A stretch of 64,000 nucleotides of DNA from CBDFKK01 sp965248815 (GTDB lineage Bacteria > Pseudomonadota > Alphaproteobacteria > SMXP01), in NCBI GenBank assembly GCA_965248815.1, contig CBDFKK010000008.1, forward strand, positions 2,604,001 through 2,668,000, read 5' to 3'. This document shows positions 54,361 through 62,089 of this stretch, one piece after another. The position numbers and the translations under genes are program-made. Position 1 is the stretch's first letter, and every line of letters begins with the position of its first letter. The notes below the pieces were generated by a model. It did not search any database and had not been told where the DNA came from. It worked only from the letters and a program-made list of their open reading frames with translations.

Positions 54361-55641
54361 TCAGATGAGGTCGCGCAAGCGATAGTACAGCATACCTATA
54401 GCGACCAATTGATTTCCGACCCATTGGCTGCCCGGAACACGAAAATGATTTATCTTTTCGAACAGGTCGAAGCGCTCAAGCGTACCTGAAATGGCATCGG
54501 AAACGACCTTGCTCATCATATGTGTGACGTTCACGCCGTGACCCGAATAGCCTTGAGCGTAATATATATTGTTGTCGATGCGCCCAATGGTGGGAATGCG
54601 ATTGATCACGATGCCCATTTTGCCACCCCATTCATAATCTATTTGCACGCCTTCAAGCTCGGGGTAGATGCGAAACAAACGAGGTAGGAGCGTATCGCGA
54701 ATGCTGCGCGGTTCACGTCCTGAATAATTGCAGACACCGCCAAACAACAATCTGTTGTCGGCGCTTAGCCGATAGTAATCCACGATGTTATTTACATCGC
54801 AGACGGCCAAGTCCTCCGAATTGATCCTCTGAACGACTTCATCGCTCAATGGTTCGGTCGCGATGACAAAGCTGTTTGCCGGAAAAACGAGGCCGCTCAA
54901 CTTGCCGCGCTCCAAAGTGTGGTATGCGTTTCCGGCAAGGACCACCGTCTCCGCGGCGACTTGTCCATTTGCGGTTCTAACAACAGGCTTCGGCCCATGA
55001 TCAATTGTCATCACAGGCGATTGTTCAAAATATCTGACGCCCAGCGCTTCACCTACTTTGGCTTCGCCAATACACAAGTTCAGCGGATGCAAGTGTCCGT
55101 TGCCCTTGTTGATGAGACCGCCGACGTAGTGCCTCGTGCCCAACAGGTCTTCGATTTCGCTCTTTGAAACCATGCGAAATTCATGACGGAATTGATGCTC
55201 CGCAAGTTCGTCATAGTCTTCTTGGAGCTCGTCCATTTGCCGGTCTTTAAGCGCCACATCGATATAGCCGCTTTTCAGATCGCACTTGATGCCGTAATGC
55301 TCGACGCGTTGGCGAATGATGTCATTGCCCGCCCAGCGCATGTCCCAAACCATGTCAGCAATGTGCTTTCCGTGCCGCTTTACAAGTTTACTGGCGCCGC
55401 TAAAGCCGCCGATAATTTGTCCGCCATTGCGACCGGAAGCACCCCAACCGACGCGGTTGGCCTCAAGCACAACCACATCGTACCCCTGCTCCGCTAAATG
55501 CAGCGCAGTGGAGACGCCGGTGAACCCCGCACCCACGATGCAGATATCCGTCTCAACCATCCCCTGAAGTTGGGGATAGTTCGTCCGCTCGTTTACGCTG
55601 GCGGCATAGTAGGAACCAGTATGTTCTTGGGGAGACTGCAT
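54361..55641 (-). CDS. puuB: Gamma-glutamylputrescine oxidase-like FAD enzyme
   Basis: A 426-residue DAO-family flavoprotein. It has TDICIVGAGFTGVSTALHLAEQGYDVVVLEANRVGWGASGRNGGQI, the SGRNGG motif being characteristic of PuuB/OrdL. GYSGHGVNVTHMMSKVV near the C-terminus closes the FAD site. PuuB oxidises gamma-glutamylputrescine to the aldehyde. It starts eight bases after the stop of the gamma-glutamylpolyamine synthetase gene, so puuA-puuB are an operon on the minus strand. The rest of the Puu route (puuC, puuD) is not in the window. Confidence 0.92.
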   Translation of the reverse strand: MQSPQEHTGSYYAASVNERTNYPQLQGMVETDICIVGAGFTGVSTALHLAEQGYDVVVLEANRVGWGASGRNGGQIIGGFSGASKLVKRHGKHIADMVWDMRWAGNDIIRQRVEHYGIKCDLKSGYIDVALKDRQMDELQEDYDELAEHQFRHEFRMVSKSEIEDLLGTRHYVGGLINKGNGHLHPLNLCIGEAKVGEALGVRYFEQSPVMTIDHGPKPVVRTANGQVAAETVVLAGNAYHTLERGKLSGLVFPANSFVIATEPLSDEVVQRINSEDLAVCDVNNIVDYYRLSADNRLLFGGVCNYSGREPRSIRDTLLPRLFRIYPELEGVQIDYEWGGKMGIVINRIPTIGRIDNNIYYAQGYSGHGVNVTHMMSKVVSDAISGTLERFDLFEKINHFRVPGSQWVGNQLVAIGMLYYRLRDLI

Positions 55642-55649
55642 CAGGCCAT

Positions 55650-57017
55650 TTAAACCGTTCGCAGATACCAGTCGTAATCGCGGTCGCTAATCTCCGAGTG
55701 GAACTCGCGTTCTTCATAGGCACGCAAGGCCCAAAACGCCTGGCAAAACTCTTCGCCTAGATATTTTGGCAGGATGGCCGATGAATGGAACGCTTCGAGC
55801 GCGCGATCCCAACGAATGGGCAACGTGATTTTCTCGTCAATGTCAGTGTTTTCTTTGATCATGGGTCCAGGATCAATTTGGTGCATCAAACCATGATGAA
55901 TGCCTGACAGAATGGCGCCGCAGACCAAATAAGGATTGGCGTCGGCGCTTGAGACGCGGTGCTCGAGACGCGTGTCTTCCGCTTTGGACACCGGAACACG
56001 AATCGAGACGCCTCTGTGATTGTGTCCCCAATTGGAATCGACGGGGACATAAAATCCCGGTTGTAACCTGCGATACGAGTTGGCATTTGGCGCAAAAATC
56101 GCCATGGACTCGGCCATTGATGTCAGCAGACCACCAACTGAATACCGAAATTGATCGGTATACGGACTAGATGGGTCGCGCCCTGCGAATATATTTGCTC
56201 CGTCGCGATCTAAGATACTCAAGTGAATGTGCAGCCCATTGCCTACTTCTCCGGAAAACGGCTTTGCCATAAAGCTTGCGAGCAAACCATGTCGGCGTGC
56301 GACGCCCTTGACTGTTCGTTTGAGCAGTAAGCCGTTGTCGCAGGCTGTCGCAATATCGTCTCCGTGGTTCAGGTTTATCTCAAACTGCCCCTCTCCAAAC
56401 TCTGCCAACATGCCGCTCACTGGCACGCCCTGGTCGCGGCAACTTTGCTCGACCTCATGGATAAAGTTCTGAAAGTCGTAGAGCGGATCAAAGTTGTATG
56501 TTTGCGCGCCGGTCAGTTCGGGAAAGTGAACTGGTGGTTTTGCGGGTTCCGGCGGCATTTTTTGCGTATTGAGCAAACTAAACTCGAACTCGAGTGCAAC
56601 AACGGGCGTGAGGCCCATATCATTAAGAGGTTCTAGAGCTTTCAAAAGAACTTGCCGCGAGTCTGCAAAGAATGGTTCGCCGTTTACTTCTTGCATTGAA
56701 GTGAGAACCTGAGCCGTCGGGCGAGACGCCCATGACACGGGCTGGAGCGTGCCGGGTATTGGAAAACAAAGTTTGTCCGGGTCTCCGTCTTTGGTCCCAT
56801 AAGGCACTGTGTCTGCAGCTTCGCCTTTTGTGTCGGCGAGGACAGATGCTGCAGGGAAGTTAAAGCCGCTGTCGTATATTTTTTGAAGATTCTTGATAGG
56901 CAGCTGCTTGCCGCGGATAACCCCATTGATGTCGGGGACGAGAATATCGACAACCTCTGTGTCTGGCGCTTTCTCTAGAAGCTCCAAAATGTCTTTTGAT
57001 GGCGAACGAATATCCAT
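55650..57017 (-). CDS. puuA: Glutamine synthetase-family gamma-glutamylpolyamine synthetase
   Basis: A 455-residue protein with the glutamine synthetase fold: DILVPDINGVIRGKQLPI, VVALEFEFSLLN (metal Glu), GEGQFEINLNHGDDI, ASFMAKPFSGEVGNGLHIHLSI (ATP/metal), NSYRRLQPG and RVPVSKAEDTRLEHRVSSADANPYL. Together with the adjacent PuuB this argues for ATP-dependent gamma-glutamylation of putrescine or another amine rather than ammonia assimilation. It is divergent from a TetR regulator, and an 18-bp palindrome lies 206 bases upstream. The start lacks a clear Shine-Dalgarno sequence. Confidence 0.92.
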   Translation of the reverse strand: MDIRSPSKDILELLEKAPDTEVVDILVPDINGVIRGKQLPIKNLQKIYDSGFNFPAASVLADTKGEAADTVPYGTKDGDPDKLCFPIPGTLQPVSWASRPTAQVLTSMQEVNGEPFFADSRQVLLKALEPLNDMGLTPVVALEFEFSLLNTQKMPPEPAKPPVHFPELTGAQTYNFDPLYDFQNFIHEVEQSCRDQGVPVSGMLAEFGEGQFEINLNHGDDIATACDNGLLLKRTVKGVARRHGLLASFMAKPFSGEVGNGLHIHLSILDRDGANIFAGRDPSSPYTDQFRYSVGGLLTSMAESMAIFAPNANSYRRLQPGFYVPVDSNWGHNHRGVSIRVPVSKAEDTRLEHRVSSADANPYLVCGAILSGIHHGLMHQIDPGPMIKENTDIDEKITLPIRWDRALEAFHSSAILPKYLGEEFCQAFWALRAYEEREFHSEISDRDYDWYLRTV

Positions 57018-57222
57018 ATGTACTATGCGTTTGTATTGACCCGTTTCGACAAGTGCGCTTTTGAACAGGGTCCGGCATCAGGCGACAGATTGAGCAACGA
57101 CATCTTTATTTGCCACCTGTTTTGCGATAAGTCTCGGATTAGGTTTGAGTGAACATGTGGGTTGCTTTCCCGCTTAGCTAGGCGATATTCGCATCGGCCA
57201 GACCTGCCTGTCCATGCAAAAA

Positions 57223-57240
57223 TGAATGAATAATCATTCA
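57223..57240. promoter_or_regulatory. Probable TetR operator between puuA and the TetR gene
   Basis: TGAATGA-ATAA-TCATTCA is a perfect seven-base inverted repeat around four bases. It lies 38 bases before the GTG start of the divergent TetR gene, a usual place for autoregulation. An identical pair of arms occurs at 61997-62014, in front of the TonB receptor. Confidence 0.8.
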
Positions 57241-57278
57241 ATCAAGCGATATTTTCATGTTTTGTCAGCGAGGCTGTC

Positions 57279-57986
57279 GTGAACACCAAGCAAAGCGCTT
57301 CAACGAAAACAGGCGTCAAGAAGCGGAAATCGAAAGCGGGTGAGCGGGCAGTTTCCAGGCGTCGCCAGTTGTCCAAGGAGGAGCGCCGCCAACAGCTGAT
57401 CGATGCAACCATCGACTCGATCGCGGAGCGTGGATTTGCAGATACCACGCTCGGCCATGTCTCAAAGGCTGCGGGGCTCAGCCAAGGAATTGTCAATCTT
57501 CATTTTACCAACAAAGAAACATTGCTCACCGAAACGCTGCGCTTTTTGCGGGACGAGTATCAACAGGCCTGGCGAAGTGCCATAAGCAAAGCTGACGAGC
57601 ATCCTGCTGATAAGCTCTCCGCTTTGGTCACCCTCGATTTTGATCAAAAAATCTGCCGCCCCAAGAAACTCTCAGTTTGGTTTGCCTTTTTAGGCGAAGC
57701 GAGGTCCCGGCCGACCTACAGCAAGATCTGCGAAGAGCATGACAGCGAGTACTCGGACGTTTTGGTCACTCTTTGCCAGAAACTCATTGAAGAGGGGCAA
57801 TACAGCGAATTGGATCCTTACCTGGTCGCCGGAGGCCTTGAGGCGATGGCTGAAGGGCTTTGGCTTTCTCTTTTGGTCACGCCAAAACACATTAGTAGAA
57901 AAATGGCCCGAGAGATTTGTTTTGCCTATTTGGCGCAGTTCTTTCCGAACCATTTTTCGGCCGCTGTTTCCGAGACTCCAAATTGA
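57279..57986 (+). CDS. TetR-family transcriptional regulator, BetI-like
   Basis: A GTG start at 57279 gives 235 residues. A basic N-terminal tail (KKRKSKAGERAVSRRRQ) precedes a TetR HTH at about residues 36-80 (RRQQLIDATIDSIAERGFADTTLGHVSKAAGLSQGIVNLHFTNKETLL). The C-terminal domain (KKLSVWFAFLGEARSRPTY, LDPYLVAGGLEAMAEGLWLSLLV) is the BetI-type ligand domain with the typical W and GLW positions. It is divergent from puuA, with a clean palindrome in between. A polyamine or betaine-like inducer is a guess. The same palindrome lies upstream of the TonB receptor, so its regulon may include that gene. Confidence 0.92.
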   Translation: MNTKQSASTKTGVKKRKSKAGERAVSRRRQLSKEERRQQLIDATIDSIAERGFADTTLGHVSKAAGLSQGIVNLHFTNKETLLTETLRFLRDEYQQAWRSAISKADEHPADKLSALVTLDFDQKICRPKKLSVWFAFLGEARSRPTYSKICEEHDSEYSDVLVTLCQKLIEEGQYSELDPYLVAGGLEAMAEGLWLSLLVTPKHISRKMAREICFAYLAQFFPNHFSAAVSETPN

Positions 57987-58278
57987 TCTTGGCGGGTTCC
58001 AATTTTTAGACGAGCCTTGGTTAACCCAAAGTCCGCTTGGCTGAACCACTACCGGGCTTGGTAGTCTTAATTCGGTTGACGGGCGCAATCAGCGGTTTAT
58101 GGCCCACATGAATCCTTCTCTGGTACTCAATTTGAATGCAGTGGAATCGCTTGTTTTGAAGGGCTGCCCGCGATTCAAATGAGCGTCTCTTGACACCTTG
58201 TCGTCGGCCATAAAAAATCAACAGGAAAATACTCACATCGAAAGAAGATGGTGCTTAAAAAAACTAGGTTAACGGCTG

Positions 58279-60306
58279 ATGGCAATTCAGACACAATTAG
58301 GCGTTAAACGGGCGTTTGAGCAGGCAGGAGGTTTGTTGCAAAAAAATAGGCTTGTTGAGGCTGAAAGCGTTCTTTTCGCTGCGCTTGAGGACCACCCTAA
58401 CGAGCCCAACCTTTTGCGCTTGCTGGGTCTATCACTGCTAAAGCAGGGACGCAGCGAAGAAGCCGCGCAAAAATTAACTCAGGTCACGCGCCTCGTGCCG
58501 AGCTTTGCCCAAGCCCACGAAGATCTCGCCGAGGCGCTCTTTGCTCATGGCAAAATCGAAGAGGCGGTCAAGTCTTTCCGAACGTCGCTTAAGCACAATC
58601 CAAATTCGGAATTGGCGAATTTGAGGTTAGCTGAACTGCTTGCCTTGCTCGGTCGAGGCACAGAGGCCGATGATTTTTTTGAACGCTCCTTTGAGCTTAA
58701 TCCTGACCGCAAGGCTTTGGTCGAAGCCATGGAGCTTCAGCAGCATGACCAACCTGAGAAAGCCGAAGAAATTTATCGAAATGTATTGCGACGCGACCCC
58801 GACAACGTGGATGCGTTGCGGCTGATGGGCGTTCTCGCCATGAAGCAGGAGCAATACAACGACGCTGAAGCTCTTATAAGACGCGCCGTAGAATTGGCCC
58901 CAGACTACATCGTCGCGTGGAACAATTTGGGCGCGGCCCTCAATGAGCAGGGAAAGCACGATGAAGCCGAAGAGGCGTATCAGCGTGCGCTACAACTTGG
59001 TCCCAAGAATGTCAATACGATCTGCAATATGGCAGGCAATTGTGCGAGCGATGGACGTTTGGATGAGGCAGTTGAGCGGTATCGCCAGGCTCTAGACTTG
59101 AATGATTCGCATTATCCGTCATTGCTCGGTCTTGGTCATGTCTTAAAGACGTTGGGACATCAAGACGAGGCCATCGAGGCCTATCGCAATTGCGCCAAAT
59201 CTCGCCCTGATTTCGGTGAAGTCTATTGGAGCCTTGCCAATCTCAAGACCTTTCGATTTGAGGATCATGAAATCGAGGCTATGGAGCAGCAGCTTCTCCA
59301 AGACGAGCTTGATGAAGCTGCGACAGTCGCTTTTTCATTCGCGCTCGGCAAAGCTTATGAGGATCGTGGTGACTTTCAGCGCGCATTCGATAACTACGAA
59401 CGAGGAAACGAAAAGAAGCGGATGCTTGTTAACTACGATCCGATCAAAGCGGAAATTTCAAATGATCGAATTGTCGATGTCTTCACCAAGGAGTTTTTTG
59501 CCGAACGCAAAGAAATAGGACATTCTGATGATGCGCCTATTCTCGTCGTGGGATTGCCTCGATCCGGTTCTACTTTGATTGAACAAATCCTCGCCAGCCA
59601 CTCAAAAATTGAGGGCACCGCCGAACTCTCCGATCTGTCGCTTATTGCATCGGCGACCGGCCACAATCGAACGGACGGCATCAAGTATCCCCAAACGATG
59701 CTTGAATTAAAATCGCAAGACTTTGAGGACCTTGGAAAAGAATATATTGAAAAGACGATGCATCATCGTACGGGAACACCGTACTTCATTGACAAGATGC
59801 CGAATAACTTTCCGGCCATTGGCTTTTTGCACGCAGTTTTGCCAAACGCAAAGGTGATCGATGCCAGGCGACATCCCTTAGATAGTTGTTTCGGTACGTT
59901 CAAACAATTGTTTGCCAAAGGTCAGGTTTTTTCTTATGACCTTTTCGATCTTGCCCACTACTACAATCAATACCAACGCATGATTGACCATTGGGACGAC
60001 GTGCTGCCGGGCAAGGTTTTGCAAATGAATTACGAAGACGTCGTCGCTGATCTCGAAGGACAGGCAAGACGCATGTTGGACCACTGTGGGCTTGAGTGGG
60101 AGGATCAGGTCCTGCGCTACTATGAAACCAAACGCGCCGTAAAGACCGCGAGCTCGGAGCAGGTTCGTCAACCGATCTATAGAGGTTCGCTTAATTTTTG
60201 GCGCAACTATGAGGAACAGCTGCAGCCGCTGATCGAGTACCTTGAGCCCAATTTAATGAGACTTCCGGAATCCAAACGTCCCAAATCTCTCTTACAGCAG
60301 GACTAG
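58279..60306 (+). CDS. TPR-repeat protein with C-terminal sulfotransferase domain
   Basis: A 675-residue protein. Residues about 10-310 contain eight or so TPRs (AESVLFAALEDHPNEPNLLRLLGLSLL, AWNNLGAALNEQGKHDEAEEAYQRAL). From about residue 416 there is a sulfotransferase domain: the 5'-phosphosulfate loop GLPRSGSTLIEQILASH (about 424-440), then YFIDKMPNNFPAIGFL, the 3'-phosphate site ARRHPLDSCFGTF, and LQMNYEDVVADLEGQARRML. A PAPS-dependent transfer to a protein or small-molecule acceptor is expected; TPRs suggest a protein partner. It is encoded just downstream of the TetR gene on the same strand, and opposite to the propeller and hydroxylase genes. No leader, so it is cytoplasmic. Confidence 0.9.
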   Translation: MAIQTQLGVKRAFEQAGGLLQKNRLVEAESVLFAALEDHPNEPNLLRLLGLSLLKQGRSEEAAQKLTQVTRLVPSFAQAHEDLAEALFAHGKIEEAVKSFRTSLKHNPNSELANLRLAELLALLGRGTEADDFFERSFELNPDRKALVEAMELQQHDQPEKAEEIYRNVLRRDPDNVDALRLMGVLAMKQEQYNDAEALIRRAVELAPDYIVAWNNLGAALNEQGKHDEAEEAYQRALQLGPKNVNTICNMAGNCASDGRLDEAVERYRQALDLNDSHYPSLLGLGHVLKTLGHQDEAIEAYRNCAKSRPDFGEVYWSLANLKTFRFEDHEIEAMEQQLLQDELDEAATVAFSFALGKAYEDRGDFQRAFDNYERGNEKKRMLVNYDPIKAEISNDRIVDVFTKEFFAERKEIGHSDDAPILVVGLPRSGSTLIEQILASHSKIEGTAELSDLSLIASATGHNRTDGIKYPQTMLELKSQDFEDLGKEYIEKTMHHRTGTPYFIDKMPNNFPAIGFLHAVLPNAKVIDARRHPLDSCFGTFKQLFAKGQVFSYDLFDLAHYYNQYQRMIDHWDDVLPGKVLQMNYEDVVADLEGQARRMLDHCGLEWEDQVLRYYETKRAVKTASSEQVRQPIYRGSLNFWRNYEEQLQPLIEYLEPNLMRLPESKRPKSLLQQD

Positions 60307-60338
60307 AAGGCTCGCCTTCTTGACGGTCAAACCTTGGG

Positions 60339-61256
60339 TCACTCGAACGGCCAAACCTCGAGGCCGTGAATGGCGTTTCGAATGTCGAGCGACAGGTTAA
60401 TAACCATTCTTGTTTTTTTATCTTTCAAGTCGTGAATAGATATTGTCGAGGGAGACGATCCGGCCGCGATTTCGGTGTCGGAAATCAGACACAAACCCCT
60501 GCCGAAGCCTTGCCGCGCAATCCGGGAATCATCCAGTTTCGTATGGGTCAGCTTTGCCGGACTAAAGCGTGGCACGCGGAATGCCTGCTGCGCATCGGGT
60601 GTGACAAATCGAACGGCATCGGACCGCGTGTCGTTAAAGAGCAAGCCATTCTGAAAAGGCCGGGCGTTGTGCGTGCCCTCTGGCAGCGTGGCCAAAACAC
60701 TTAGAGCGTCGCCATTGTAAATGAGAACAGCCCCGGTGCGCATACCGCTGATGTACATGCCACCTTCATCGCAATGGACGTTATTCAGATGCAGCTTGTT
60801 CAACATCAAGGGCCCATCGTCACCATTTGGGTCAAAGCGAACGGGAAAAAAACGTGTCCCGTCTGTTTTCACAAAAAGTCCCCATGAGAATTCCTCCTTG
60901 TCGAGATCGAATGCCAAGATACTGTCGAATCTGGTCGACGTCAGAAAGAGATGCCGCTCATGAACGCAAATCTCGTGGCAATGCTTCAAATAGGGATTGC
61001 GAAACGATCCGATGAGCTCGAATGCGGAAGTGTAAACGAACAGCTCGTCACTCGCGGCGATGTAAATTCGATCGTCATGAACCTCGATTCCCCTAAGGCC
61101 GCGATCCCAGCCCCGTCCCTGCCAATCGATGTCCATGGTGTTCCAATCGATCGGCTGCAGGATCTCGTCCCCATCAAGATCGATCAAATAAACGCCACCA
61201 TGGCTTTCGCCCTGATGGCTCCCGCGAACGACCGACGTTGCGATGAGTTTTACCAT
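60339..61256 (-). CDS. Beta-propeller-like protein of unknown function
   Basis: I choose ATG 61256, giving 305 residues (the frame is open to 61343). It has a six-bladed propeller-like run of strands: HGGVYLIDLDGDEI, RGLRGIEVHDDRIYIAASDELFVYTS, HEICVHERHLFLTSTRFDSILAFDLD, KLHLNNVHCDEGGMYISGM, LPEGTHNARPFQNGLLFNDTRSDAV. The conserved His residues (LKHCHEICV, NNVHCDEGG, THNARP) could bind a metal or ligand. Such proteins are often found near sulfotransferases and 2OG oxygenases, but I do not know a defined function. It starts 28 bases after the hydroxylase-like gene on the same strand, so they are an operon. Confidence 0.75.
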   Translation of the reverse strand: MVKLIATSVVRGSHQGESHGGVYLIDLDGDEILQPIDWNTMDIDWQGRGWDRGLRGIEVHDDRIYIAASDELFVYTSAFELIGSFRNPYLKHCHEICVHERHLFLTSTRFDSILAFDLDKEEFSWGLFVKTDGTRFFPVRFDPNGDDGPLMLNKLHLNNVHCDEGGMYISGMRTGAVLIYNGDALSVLATLPEGTHNARPFQNGLLFNDTRSDAVRFVTPDAQQAFRVPRFSPAKLTHTKLDDSRIARQGFGRGLCLISDTEIAAGSSPSTISIHDLKDKKTRMVINLSLDIRNAIHGLEVWPFE

Positions 61257-61284
61257 TTGGCCACAGATAAATGTATGAGATGAC

Positions 61285-61836
61285 TCAGGATTGCGAACCT
61301 GGAGCATAGTCGAAAATAAAAGTGATGCGGTCTTCTTTGCCACTATTGATCACGCCGTGTGACTTTTGATTGTTGATCTCATATGCCTTGCCAACTTCCA
61401 TTTTGTAGGGTCGACCGTCAATCATGAAGCGTACTTGGTTATTTGTAGTAATAGGTACATGGATACGATGGCCATGGTGAAATGACGGCGCATGATCTGT
61501 GTGGGACCTAATGCGCCCACCGGCTTTGAGCTTTGCCGCCATGGCGCGAAGGATTGTACCGCCTTTGGGATAAAAACGACCGATGAGGTCGTGCATCACG
61601 GGGATAGCCTGGTCGGCGAGCCGATCCCATCCCACGTCTTTGGTGACCGTGACGTTGGGCCATTCTTCGTCACAAAAAACTAATACGATTGATTGCGTGT
61701 CGCCGTGAACTTCATTGAAATCCTTCTGCCGCACTCTTTGCTCGTGCCATGCTTCGTCGTCTTGCGACTCGATGGACTTCTTGAGGGCTGCCAATTCAAT
61801 TTCCCCAAGGTCGCGAAACGGTACGCTGATATCCAT
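61285..61836 (-). CDS. Aspartyl/asparaginyl beta-hydroxylase-like 2OG-Fe(II) oxygenase
   Basis: The ATG at 61836 gives 183 residues; upstream frame codons to 61863 look non-coding. The double-stranded beta-helix of the Asp/Asn beta-hydroxylase family is visible: LKAGGRIRSHTDHAPSFHHGHRIHVPI (first metal His, and the His of the second strand) and YEINNQKSHGVINSGKEDRITFIFDY (second metal His and the Arg that binds 2-oxoglutarate). The family hydroxylates Asp or Asn in peptides, or free amino acid derivatives. Here it is single-domain. It forms an operon with the propeller gene, and its upstream region, shared with the divergent TonB receptor, contains the TetR-type palindrome. Confidence 0.9.
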   Translation of the reverse strand: MDISVPFRDLGEIELAALKKSIESQDDEAWHEQRVRQKDFNEVHGDTQSIVLVFCDEEWPNVTVTKDVGWDRLADQAIPVMHDLIGRFYPKGGTILRAMAAKLKAGGRIRSHTDHAPSFHHGHRIHVPITTNNQVRFMIDGRPYKMEVGKAYEINNQKSHGVINSGKEDRITFIFDYAPGSQS

Positions 61837-61996
61837 CGTGGTAACTGCTCCTCGATTCCTCACAATTGACGGAGTTGCGCCATAACTTGCTTATCAGTAG
61901 GCTTTTGTTGAATCTAGCCCTGTCGATCAAACCGCCCCAGTCGGCAACAATCCTCAGGCAGATCAGTGTTGCCATTATGCAACAGTAGCCTGCGGC

Positions 61997-62014
61997 TGAA
62001 TGAATGGTCATTCA
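61997..62014. promoter_or_regulatory. Second copy of the TetR-type palindrome, in front of the TonB receptor
   Basis: TGAATGA-ATGG-TCATTCA has the same two seven-base arms as the site at 57223-57240, with a different four-base centre. It lies 75 bases before the TonB receptor start and 160 bases before the hydroxylase-like start, so it could control both. A second register (AATGAATG-GT-CATTCATT) also fits here. Confidence 0.75.
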
Positions 62015-62089
62015 TTTGCGATGTTTGTTATTGTCAGACTTGGCGAATGTGCTTAACCTCAAATCGGAGCAAATTCGGGGGAGTTTCTT

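Noticed and set aside
58099..58182. 27-codon frame before the TPR-sulfotransferase gene, considered as a precursor peptide
   Set aside because: No ribosome binding site, no leader/core pattern and no conservation can be shown; a search for homologous small ORFs beside TPR-sulfotransferases would decide.
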